Shown: piece after piece, positions 1 through 6,440 of the stretch
Position numbering within the stretch: position 1 is the first letter of the stretch
How the letters are laid out: every line of letters starts with the position of its first letter
Assembly (NCBI GenBank): GCA_946530565.1
Contig: CAMNAE010000041.1
Location: forward strand, 1-9,700
Reading direction: 5' to 3'
Source: an uncultured Oscillibacter sp.
GTDB taxonomy: Bacteria > Bacillota > Clostridia > Oscillospirales > Oscillospiraceae
Length of the DNA: 9,700 nucleotides
Translations under genes and position numbers: made by a program
The notes under the pieces: model-generated
Told to the model about the DNA's origin: nothing
Databases searched by the model: none
The model's input: only the letters and a program-made list of their open reading frames with translations

Positions 1-37
1 GATGAGGTCGGCGGTTCGAATCCGCCCAGCAGCTCCA
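1..37 (+). tRNA. 3' end of a tRNA gene, cut by the left edge (Thr-like or Gly-like)
   Basis: Only the 3' half is present. I read the end of the anticodon stem (1-4), a five-base variable loop AGGTC (5-9), T stem GGCGG/CCGCC (10-14 and 22-26) around the T loop TTCGAAT (15-21), the acceptor 3' strand CAGCAGC (27-33), discriminator T (34) and encoded CCA (35-37). The acceptor implies a 5' strand of GCTGCTG outside the window. The anticodon is not visible. The stretch from the anticodon stem through the variable loop resembles tRNA-Thr, while a U discriminator also fits Gly or Cys, so the isotype is left open. Confidence 0.9.
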
Positions 38-40
38 GTT

Positions 41-76
41 AAAAGCACGGTTTTCGCCTGAAAGCCGTGCTTTTTT
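41..76 (+). terminator. Rho-independent terminator after the tRNA
   Basis: The stem pairs AAAAGCACGG (41-50) with CCGTGCTTTT (65-74). It is prolonged inward by a T-G wobble and TTTC/GAAA to a four-base loop GCCT (56-59), giving about 15 pairs, with a T run at 71-76. It begins three bases after the tRNA CCA, so it closes the tRNA transcript. Confidence 0.9.
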
Positions 77-118
77 CTGACTTTCAGGCGTTTTCCAACT
101 ATGCCGTCTGAAGAAATA

Positions 119-147
119 TTGAGCAAAAGCCTGAGCTGGCCTAAAAT
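119..147 (+). promoter_or_regulatory. Possible distal sigma-A promoter of the ccdA-tlpA gene
   Basis: TTGAGC (119-124) and TAAAAT (142-147) are separated by exactly 17 bases. This is a fair match to the vegetative consensus, in gene-free DNA downstream of the tRNA terminator. A better candidate lies nearer the gene (212-240), so this could be a second start or chance. A six-base inverted repeat, TTGAGC/GCTCAA (119-124 and 155-160), starts at the same -35 and may also be chance. Confidence 0.35.
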
Positions 148-211
148 CTTGACCGCTCAACTGTCTCTACAGCCCCGTTTTGTGTATCCGGCATGCCGCC
201 CCATCCGTATC

Positions 212-240
212 TTGCGAAGAGGGCGTCTCTGCGGTATACT
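212..240 (+). promoter_or_regulatory. Proximal sigma-A promoter of the ccdA-tlpA gene
   Basis: TTGCGA (212-217), a 17-base spacer and TATACT (235-240) form a good -35/-10 pair. Transcription would start near 247, about 40 bases before the ATG. No operator-like dyad overlaps it. Confidence 0.6.
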
Positions 241-285
241 GGCATCAGCGATCACGATCACCGAAAGAACCTGAGGGGGAACGAT

Positions 286-1616
286 ATGCATTTGACGCTC
301 AGCGAAGGATTGCCGGCTGCGACCGTGTTTTTGCAGGGGATTCTCAGCTTTTTCTCACCCTGCGTGCTGCCGCTGCTGCCGGTCTATTTCGGCTATCTCT
401 CGGGCGCGCGGTCCGGGTAAGCCGACGCTGACGAGGCGGCGCGGACATCGACGCGCGCGCGGACGCTCTTCAACACCGTGTGCTTCGTGCTCGGCATCGG
501 TGCCGCGTTTTTCCTGCTCGGCTTTACGATGACCGCGCTCGGGCGTGTGCTCGCGCGGTATCAGACGCTGATCGCCCGCGTCGGCGGCGTGCTGGTGATC
601 CTGCTGGGGCTCTATCAGCTCGGCGTGTTCGGGCTTCTGCCCTTCGTTGAGCAGGAGCGGCGTCTGCCGCTGCGCCTCGACCGGCTCGCGGCGCACTGGT
701 CCTCGGCTTCGTGTTCAGCTTTGCCTGGACGCCCTGCGTGGGGCCGTCGCTCGCGTCGGTGCTGCTGCTCGCTGCCTCACAGCCGACGCGCAGCATGTTC
801 CTGATCCTGTGCTATACGCTCGGCTTTGCCCTGCCGTTCCTCGCGGTCGGGCTCTTCGCGGACGCGCTGCTGGCGTTTTTGAAAGAAAAACGCGGGATCG
901 TCAAATACACGCAGAAGATCGGCGCGGTGCTTTTGATCGTGATCGGCCTTTTGATGCTGACCGGTACGATGGGACGCCTTTCGGGCGCGCTGGCCGCGAG
1001 CGGCACGGCGCAGAGCGAGACGAGCGCGGCCTCTGAGGCAGCGCAGAACGAGCCGACGCCGGCGCGGGAGGCGGAAGACAGCGCGGCCACGGCGCAGGCA
1101 GATCCCGAAGAGCGCGCGGAGGAAGAGACGCCGGCGGAACCGGAAGCGGAAGAAGAGAGCGGCGACGACTACGCGGCCTATGATTTTACCCTGACCGACC
1201 AGTACGGCAACAGCCATACGCTCTCGGACTACCGCGGCAAGGTCGTGTTTTTGAACTTCTGGGCGACCTGGTGCCCGCCCTGCCGCGCGGAGATGCCCGA
1301 TATCCAGGCGCTCTACGAGGAGCTCTCAGCCGAGGAGGATCCGGAGGTCGTCGTGCTCTCGGTCGCCTTCCCGGGTTTGAGCGGCGAAAAGGACGCGGCG
1401 GGCGTGCGTGCGTTTTTGGAGGAAAACGGCTACACCTACCCCGTGCTCATGGATGCTTCCGGCGAGCTCATGCAGGAGTACTTCATCACGGCCTTCCCGA
1501 CAACGTTTTTGATCGACCGCGAGGGCGATCTCTTCGGCTACGTCCCCGGCGCGATGCCGCGGGAGTTCATGGACGACGCGATCCGCCAGACGCTCGAGAG
1601 CACGCAGGACGGCTGA
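286..1616 (+). pseudogene. CcdA-TlpA fusion (membrane thiol-disulfide transporter plus thioredoxin domain), disrupted
   Basis: CcdA proteins carry electrons from cytoplasmic thioredoxin across the membrane to TlpA/ResA-like thioredoxins, and here both are one gene. The ATG at 286 follows GAGGGGGA (273-280). The first helix holds the CcdA motif SPCVLPLLP (redox Cys codon 361-363), and the partner helix has FAWTPCVGP (Cys codon 735-737). After the helices comes a Glu/Ala-rich linker (about 990-1170), then a TlpA domain from about 1179 with WCPPC (1269-1283) and the cis-Pro segment AFPTTF. Two lesions break it. An in-frame TAA lies at 418-420, in the hydrophilic loop after helix 1. The frame then changes between about 690 and 697, since LDRLAA must join ALVLGFVFSFAW one frame over, as after loss of one base. 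A GTG at 711 has no ribosome site. Intact, it would be about 443 residues. Homology is sure; whether the damage is real or a sequencing error is not. Confidence 0.8.
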
Positions 1617-1663
1617 GCTGCCGCCGGGCGCAGGCGGTTTCCCGCGGAAGAGATATACAGTTG

Positions 1664-1707
1664 CCCCGGCCACCGGCACGCAGTCCGGCGGCCGGGGTCT
1701 CACTTTT
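1664..1707 (+). terminator. GC-rich hairpin ending the ccdA-tlpA transcript
   Basis: CCCCGGCC (1664-1671) pairs perfectly with GGCCGGGG (1690-1697). Inside, after one mismatch, CCGG pairs with CCGG around a short loop. The downstream tract TCTCACTTTT is only partly T-rich, so termination may be imperfect. It lies 48 bases after the stop codon. Confidence 0.6.
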
Positions 1708-1758
1708 GCTGCCCCACGGGAGCGGCGCGGCCGGGCGGCAAAGATTTGAGTTGCAATT

Positions 1759-1786
1759 TTGACGATCAGGTGGTAAAGTCTATATG
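1759..1786 (+). promoter_or_regulatory. Candidate promoter of the dehydratase operon
   Basis: TTGACG (1759-1764) and TATATG (1781-1786) are spaced by 16 bases. The -35 is strong and the -10 moderate. Transcription from here would give a leader of about 100 bases that contains the hairpin at 1830-1866. Confidence 0.45.
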
Positions 1787-1829
1787 CCGCGTCTGCGGCT
1801 TTTGATATCTTTTCATATTGAGGCAGCAC

Positions 1830-1866
1830 AGCACGATATCGTCTCCGGCGTGTGCCGGATCGTGCT
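1830..1866 (+). promoter_or_regulatory. Structured 5' leader hairpin of the dehydratase operon
   Basis: AGCACGAT (1830-1837) pairs with ATCGTGCT (1859-1866). Inside it, CCGGC (1845-1849) pairs with GCCGG (1854-1858) around a GTGT loop, leaving a seven-base bulge on the 5' side only. The structure ends 14 bases before the AAGG of the ribosome site and 29 before the TTG start. It is not followed by a proper T run, so an RNA-level control element or a protein site is as likely as a terminator. No known riboswitch class is recognised. Confidence 0.45.
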
Positions 1867-1895
1867 CTCTTGCCTGACGAAAGGACGATGACCAC

Positions 1896-3167
1896 TTGTC
1901 TGATCTGATCCGGAGCTTTGGACAGTACATCGACGCCAAGGCTCCCGAAAACCCCGTATATGCCCGCCGGCTGCTCCTTGCCGGTTACCGGGCCTATGGA
2001 CTCAAGCTGCGCATGACGCCTGACCGGCGCCTGCCGCCCTCGCGCAGGTACTCTGCGCAGTATATCAACCGCTGTGTGACGAAGATGCTCTCCCGGCCGG
2101 AGCGGGCGGCGCTCGTGAGCGTCTTTCTGCCCTGTGAACTGCTCGAGGCCATGGACATCGTGCCCATGTGCGCGGAGCTCTACGCCGCGTTTCTGACCGG
2201 CGCCCGGGCGGAGGCGGTCTTTGCCGAGGCCGCCGAGGCGCAGGGCATCGCCGAGACCTACTGCTCCTATCACAAGATCCTGCTGGGCAGTGCCTATGCC
2301 GGCGTTCTGCCTGCCCCGGCCATGGTGGTCAACACCTCGCTGGTGTGCGACGCCAACAACCTGACCTTCCGCGAGCTCGCGCGGCATTTCAACGTGCCGC
2401 AGTACTATGTGGATATCCCCGAGGGCCAGACCGAGGAAAACGTCCGATACGTTGCCGATCAGTTTCGGGAGCTGGCTGCCTTTCTGCAGGACCATACCCA
2501 CCGCAAGCTCGACGAGTCGCGCCTTGGTGAGATCGTTGCCCGCGCCCGGGATACGCTTGGCGAATACCGCGCCTGTCTTTCGGCGCGGCGGGAGCGCTTC
2601 ATCCCCGGCGACGTGACCAGCGAGCTCTACGAGGTCTATATGCTGCACAACGCGCTCGGCTCGGCCGAGTCGCGCCGTTATGCCGAAGCGCTGCGCCGGG
2701 ATCTGGAGCAGGCCCCGGCGGCAAAGGGCGTGCGGCTTTTGTGGCTCCACACGATCCCCAACTGGCAGGAGCCCGTGACGGAGCTTTTGAACTTCAACGA
2801 CCGCTGCCAGATCGTGGGCTGCGATATGAATCTCGAGGGCTTTGTGGACCTTGACCCCGCGCGGCCCTATGAGAGCATGGCGCGGCGCCTTGTCATGAGC
2901 CGCTGGAACGGCGGGCAGGAGCGCGTCGACGCCGCGGTCGACGCGGCAAAGGCGCTCGATGTCGACGGCGTGGTCTGCTTTTGCCACTGGGGCTGCAAGC
3001 AGACGATGGGCCTCTCCGGCGTACTCAAGAGCACCCTGGAGCAGGCGGGCTTCCCGACGCTGATCCTCAACGGCGACGGCTGTGACCGGCGCAACGCCTC
3101 CGACGGACAGACGGCCACGCGCCTGGGCGCCTTTTTGGAGATGCTGGAAAGGGGGCGGACAGAATGA
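1896..3167 (+). CDS. 2-hydroxyacyl-CoA dehydratase D-component family subunit (HgdB-like)
   Basis: The 423-residue product belongs to the HGD-D family. These iron-sulfur subunits, once reduced by an ATP-driven activator, perform ketyl-radical dehydration of 2-hydroxyacyl-CoAs; related double-cubane proteins reduce other small substrates. Family features are FLPCELLEAM (Cys80), VPMC (Cys92), TYCSYHKILLG (Cys123), LVCDANNLTF (Cys151), and a C-terminal half with DVDGVVCFCHWGCKQTMG (Cys361, 363, 367), the GFPTLILNGD strand and TRLGAFLEML. Cys80, Cys123 and one of Cys361-367 are my candidates for cluster ligands. The start is TTG: the frame is closed upstream by a TGA at 1875, the next Met is residue 40, and AAGG (1881-1884) lies 11 bases ahead. 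An out-of-frame ATG at 1888 reads only MTTCLI. The 3' end overlaps the next gene by ATGA. No CoA-transferase or dehydrogenase is adjacent, so the substrate is unknown. Confidence 0.87.
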   Translation: MSDLIRSFGQYIDAKAPENPVYARRLLLAGYRAYGLKLRMTPDRRLPPSRRYSAQYINRCVTKMLSRPERAALVSVFLPCELLEAMDIVPMCAELYAAFLTGARAEAVFAEAAEAQGIAETYCSYHKILLGSAYAGVLPAPAMVVNTSLVCDANNLTFRELARHFNVPQYYVDIPEGQTEENVRYVADQFRELAAFLQDHTHRKLDESRLGEIVARARDTLGEYRACLSARRERFIPGDVTSELYEVYMLHNALGSAESRRYAEALRRDLEQAPAAKGVRLLWLHTIPNWQEPVTELLNFNDRCQIVGCDMNLEGFVDLDPARPYESMARRLVMSRWNGGQERVDAAVDAAKALDVDGVVCFCHWGCKQTMGLSGVLKSTLEQAGFPTLILNGDGCDRRNASDGQTATRLGAFLEMLERGRTE

Positions 3168-4813
3168 CCGACACGCTCTATTATGTGTGCAAGTATACGC
3201 CCCTGGAGCTGCTCGCGGGCTTCTCCATCCGGACCGAGCGCCTCGATCCGGCGCCCGCCGGCTTTGAGTGTGCCGACAGCTGCGCGCACCCGAACCTCTG
3301 CGGCTACGGAAAGGCGGTGATCGAGGAGGTCATCGAAAAGGGCATCGAGTGCCTCCTTCTCGTGGACTGCTGTGACGTCTGCCGCCGCATCTACGACGTG
3401 CTGAAGGCGCGGGGCACGATGAAGTTCCTCTTCCTGCTCGAGCTTCCGCACAAGCAGGGCCCGGCGGAAAAGCGGCTCTTTGCAAAGGAGCTCAAAAGAC
3501 TCTCGGACGAGATCGTGAAAAGCTTCGGCTGCGCCTTTGACGGTGAGCGGGCGCTGAGCGCCTGGCGGGACTCCGCCCGGCCGCAGGAACAACCGGACAA
3601 GCACGTTCTTTTGACCGGGGCCCACGGCGGTCGCGTGCTGCTTGAGACGATCCGGGAGCGGATCTCGCTGCCCGTGGTGGACGGCACCTGTACCGGCGCC
3701 CGGCACCTGCAAGCACCCGCGGGCGGCGCGTTTGATTCAGGCTATGCCGCCGCGCTTTTGGAGCAGGACCGACCCTGCATGCGCATGCAGTTCCGCACGG
3801 AGGAGATCGACCCTGCCGCCGTGGGCGTCATCTGCCACACGGTGAAATTCTGTGATTACTACGGCTTTGCCTATCGCTGCAGCCGTGAGATGAGTGAGGT
3901 GCCCCTTTTGAAGATCGAAACAGACACAACGCCCCAGTCCAGCGGCCAGCTCCACACCCGGCTGGACGCGTTCAACGAGACGATCGGCCCCGCGGACGGC
4001 GGCGATACGATCAAGCGGGAGATCCGCTTCGCCGCAGGTGTGGACAGCGGCTCGGCCAGCACGGACGCGGTGATCCTGGACCGGGAAAAACACATCGTGG
4101 GCTGGGCGATCCTGCCCACCGGCGCGGGAGCCGCGGCCGGCGCGGAGAAGGCCCTGTCCGCCGCGCTTGAAAAGGCGGGCCTCGCGCGCGGCGATATCGA
4201 CGCCGTGATCACCACCGGCTACGGCCGTGAGACCATCGGCGCCTCCGACGCCTCTGTAACCGAGATCACCTGTCACGCTCGCGGCGCGCACTTCCTGTGC
4301 CCCAATGCCCGCACCGTGATCGACATCGGCGGCCAGGACTCCAAGGTCATCCGGATCGACGAAAACGGCGCCGTCGTCAACTTCGTGATGAACGACAAGT
4401 GCGCCGCCGGGACCGGGCGCTTCCTTGAGATGATGGCCCGCACGCTGGAGCTGAGCATGAGCGAGATGAGCGAGCTCGGGCTCAGATGGAAGAAGGACGT
4501 GACGATCTCGAGCATGTGTACCGTGTTTGCCGAGTCCGAGGTGGTCTCACTCATCGCCGAGAACACGCCCCCCGAGGACATCATCCACGGCCTGAACATG
4601 GCCGTGGCGGGGAAGACGGTATCGCTCGCCAAACGCCTGGGCGGCGTGCCCGATTATGTGATGACCGGCGGCGTTGCGCAGAACCGCGGCGTCGTCAAAG
4701 CGCTGGAGGAAAAGCTCGGCGCCCCAATCGCGGTCCCCAAAGAGGCGCAGCTCTGCGGCGCGCTCGGTGCGGCCCTGATCGCCCTCGACCGCGCCGCCAA
4801 GGCGGAGCGATAA
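3164..4813 (+). CDS. Fusion of a dehydratase D-type subunit and HgdC-type activator ATPase
   Basis: Residues 1-275 are a second HGD-D-like subunit: YYVCKYTPLELL (Cys9), Cys36/40/46 around SCAHPNLCGYGK, VDCCDVCRRIYDVL (Cys69, 70, 73), GTCTGAR (Cys176), a late CHTVKFCDYYGF (Cys224, 230), and the family ending HTRLDAFNE at 264-272. Residues 286-545 are a BcrAD/BadFG (HgdC) activase of the actin/Hsp70 ATPase fold: phosphate loop GVDSGSAST (292-300), DIGGQDSK (387-394), DKCAAGTG (Cys413), SMCTVFAESEV (Cys452) and TGGVAQN (501-507). The two Cys are 39 apart, as in the Acidaminococcus activator (Cys127/166), where a homodimer shares one [4Fe-4S] cluster. In the textbook system the activator is a separate protein that docks transiently; here it is tethered. 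The ATGA overlap with the upstream gene implies translational coupling and a fixed ratio. Domain assignment is firm; the reaction is not. Confidence 0.88.
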   Translation: MTDTLYYVCKYTPLELLAGFSIRTERLDPAPAGFECADSCAHPNLCGYGKAVIEEVIEKGIECLLLVDCCDVCRRIYDVLKARGTMKFLFLLELPHKQGPAEKRLFAKELKRLSDEIVKSFGCAFDGERALSAWRDSARPQEQPDKHVLLTGAHGGRVLLETIRERISLPVVDGTCTGARHLQAPAGGAFDSGYAAALLEQDRPCMRMQFRTEEIDPAAVGVICHTVKFCDYYGFAYRCSREMSEVPLLKIETDTTPQSSGQLHTRLDAFNETIGPADGGDTIKREIRFAAGVDSGSASTDAVILDREKHIVGWAILPTGAGAAAGAEKALSAALEKAGLARGDIDAVITTGYGRETIGASDASVTEITCHARGAHFLCPNARTVIDIGGQDSKVIRIDENGAVVNFVMNDKCAAGTGRFLEMMARTLELSMSEMSELGLRWKKDVTISSMCTVFAESEVVSLIAENTPPEDIIHGLNMAVAGKTVSLAKRLGGVPDYVMTGGVAQNRGVVKALEEKLGAPIAVPKEAQLCGALGAALIALDRAAKAER

Positions 4814-4887
4814 AGCCGGTTCTGAAAAGCGGCCGCTGCTCTATCAAAGGGCACAGTAAAACCATTCAGGTGCTAAAAGAGCAAGTC

Positions 4888-4927
4888 AAAAGCTCACACT
4901 TTTAAGTTGCTAAAAGTGTGAGCTTTT
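4888..4927 (+). terminator. Perfect 17-bp inverted repeat after the dehydratase operon
   Basis: AAAAGCTCACACTTTTA (4888-4904) is matched exactly by its reverse complement (4911-4927) around the loop AGTTGC. The RNA hairpin ends in four U and is followed by ACATTTTT, so it can act as a terminator 75 bases after the fusion gene. It also contains the first unit of the repeat array at 4896-5023, so its role may be double. Confidence 0.6.
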
Positions 4928-5023
4928 ACATTTTTAAGGCGATAAAAGTGTAAGACTATACATTTTTAAGTCAATAAAACTGCGAGCATCGACACTTTTC
5001 AGGTTGACTTTTTGCGCAGGCTC
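4896..5023. repeat. Tandem 32-bp dyad-containing repeats before the AAA ATPase
   Basis: Units begin at 4896, 4928, 4960 and 4992, exactly 32 bases apart. The first halves share ACAYTTTTAAG. Unit 1 is a perfect dyad, ACACTTTTA-N6-TAAAAGTGT; unit 2 keeps it with one mismatch, unit 3 is weaker, and unit 4 keeps only the first half. I count 24 of 32 identities between units 1 and 2 and 23 of 32 between 2 and 3. A decayed copy (TTCAGGTGCTAAAAG) precedes them at about 4865-4879. Unit 4 contains the -35 box of the ATPase promoter. A 32-bp period is close to three helical turns, so repeated sites would face one side of the DNA. An operator array is my inference; this is not a CRISPR array, since unit length equals period and no spacers exist. 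Confidence 0.75.
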
Positions 5024-5032
5024 CCGTATACT
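5004..5032 (+). promoter_or_regulatory. Strong sigma-A promoter of the AAA ATPase gene
   Basis: TTGACT (5004-5009), a 17-base spacer and TATACT (5027-5032) are near consensus. The -35 lies inside the fourth 32-bp repeat, so a protein bound to the array would touch or cover it. Transcription would begin near 5039, 30 bases before the chosen ATG. Confidence 0.75.
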
Positions 5033-5068
5033 GAAATTGGAATTCAGCAGAGAGAGGATGTGACAGGC

Positions 5069-6373
5069 ATGAAAAGGGCGGCCATGCGGCGGCTGTTGGC
5101 GTGGAAAGAAGAACCTGACCGACTTCCCATGATCATCCGAGGCGCCAGACAGGTCGGCAAGACCTGGCTGATGCAGGAATTCGGCCGAAGGGAATTTGAG
5201 CGCTGCGCATACATCAATTTGGATCATAATGAACGCATGAAGCAGCTGTTTGCGGGAACTTATGATCCGGAGCGCATCCTAAGAGGCCTCTCGCTGGAAT
5301 GCGGGTTCGGGATCGTCCCGGACAACACACTGATCATCCTGGATGAAATACAGGAGGTTCCGGGCGCGCTGCAGAGCCTGAAGTATTTCAGCGAGGATGA
5401 CCGACACAGCTATTATATCCTGGCGGCCGGTTCTCTTTTGGGGGTCGCGCTGCACGCAGGGGTGTCGTTCCCGGTGGGGAAAGTTGAGAGCATGAATCTC
5501 TATCCGCTCTCCTTTGCGGAGTTTCTGGAGGCCGCGGGCAATGAGCAGCTTCTTGATCTGATCAAACAGCGGGACTTTGAAATGATCCGCATGTTCCGGG
5601 ATCGCTTCACAGACCTTCTTAAAACCTATTATTATGTCGGCGGCATGCCCGGCGCCGTGAGCGCCTATCTTGAAAAGAACAGCTTTTCTGCCGCGCGCAG
5701 CGTGCAGCAGCGTCTGCTTGCGGATTACGCGCGGGATTTTTCAAAGCATGTGCCCGCGGTTCAGATCCCCCGCATTCAAATGGTATGGGAGGGGATCCCG
5801 TCGCAGCTTGCCAAGGAGAACAAGAAGTTTATCTACAGTGTGCTTCGCGAAGGTGCGCGGGCAAAGGAATATGAGCTCGCGATTCAATGGCTGTGTGACT
5901 GCGGTCTGTGCCACAAGGTCGGGCGCGTCAAAAAGGGCGGAGTCCCGCTCAGGGCATACCGGGATCTTGCCGCCTTCAAGCTGTATATGGTGGATGTGGG
6001 GCTTCTTGCGGCCATGGCGGATCTGGATGAACGAACGATACTCGAGGGCAGTGCCATCTTTACCGAGTTCAAAGGTGCACTTACGGAACAGTTTGTCTGT
6101 CAGCAGCTCATTGCAGAGCTGGACGCCGAACCGTACTACTGGTCAGCGGAGAACTCGACCGGGGAAGTGGATTTCGTGCTGCAGCATAAGGGGCAGATCA
6201 TTCCTCTGGAAGTAAAAGCGGAGGAGAACCTGCGGGCGAGGAGCCTGAAGTCCTTTGTCACGGCGAATCAGCTGCCCTTCGGCGTCCGCACCTCGATGTC
6301 GGACTACCGGCGTGAAGAAAAGCTGATTAATCTGCCGCTGTACGCGATCTCAGAGCTGTGGGAGAGCATCTGA
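5069..6373 (+). CDS. AAA ATPase with C-terminal DUF4143 / nuclease-like region
   Basis: The product has 434 residues. An AAA_14-type ATPase domain carries Walker A GARQVGKT (25-32), Walker B LIILDEIQ (88-95) and a sensor-like LAAGSLLG (118-125), followed by the family segments NLYPLSFAEFL (143-153) and YYYVGGMPGAV (187-197). The DUF4143 part (about 215-385) ends in GEVDFV (365-370) and IPLEVKA (378-384). That E-x-D...E-x-K spacing recalls the PD-(D/E)xK nuclease fold. The biological role of the family is unsettled. I chose the ATG at 5069 because AGAGAGG (5051-5057) precedes it and the more upstream TTG at 5012 falls inside the promoter. It is transcribed alone from its own promoter, behind the repeat array at 4896-5023. 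No signal peptide or membrane helix is seen. Confidence 0.88.
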   Translation: MKRAAMRRLLAWKEEPDRLPMIIRGARQVGKTWLMQEFGRREFERCAYINLDHNERMKQLFAGTYDPERILRGLSLECGFGIVPDNTLIILDEIQEVPGALQSLKYFSEDDRHSYYILAAGSLLGVALHAGVSFPVGKVESMNLYPLSFAEFLEAAGNEQLLDLIKQRDFEMIRMFRDRFTDLLKTYYYVGGMPGAVSAYLEKNSFSAARSVQQRLLADYARDFSKHVPAVQIPRIQMVWEGIPSQLAKENKKFIYSVLREGARAKEYELAIQWLCDCGLCHKVGRVKKGGVPLRAYRDLAAFKLYMVDVGLLAAMADLDERTILEGSAIFTEFKGALTEQFVCQQLIAELDAEPYYWSAENSTGEVDFVLQHKGQIIPLEVKAEENLRARSLKSFVTANQLPFGVRTSMSDYRREEKLINLPLYAISELWESI

Positions 6374-6385
6374 AAAATATTGGAC

Positions 6386-6413
6386 TTGCGGGACATATTC
6401 CCGACCGGATAAT
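6386..6413 (+). promoter_or_regulatory. Candidate promoter of the arsC-like/fic unit
   Basis: TTGCGG (6386-6391) and GATAAT (6408-6413) are 16 bases apart, in the 67-base gap after the ATPase gene. The match is moderate, and read-through from the ATPase promoter is possible because no terminator is visible in the gap. Confidence 0.4.
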
Positions 6414-6440
6414 CTGAATGCAAACAAGGAGGATACGACC

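Noticed and set aside
711..1616. Independent 301-codon gene made of half a CcdA plus TlpA
   Set aside because: The GTG at 711 lies in the middle of a CcdA helix with no ribosome site before it; the upstream half of the protein is present in another frame, so this is the 3' part of a broken gene.
1326..2987. Very long reverse-strand open frame (553 codons) across the dehydratase gene
   Set aside because: It is the antisense shadow of GC-rich coding DNA. It spans an intergenic region and two unrelated genes, has no recognisable domain, and the + strand proteins there are clear family members.
4896..5023. Reading the 32-bp repeats as a CRISPR array
   Set aside because: The period equals the repeat length, so there are no unique spacers, and the units diverge from one another. 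They lie some 2.8 kb from cas3 and before an unrelated gene.
5012..5068. Upstream TTG start giving 19 more residues on the AAA ATPase
   Set aside because: This region contains the -10 box and the spacer of the promoter, and the ATG at 5069 has a proper ribosome site.
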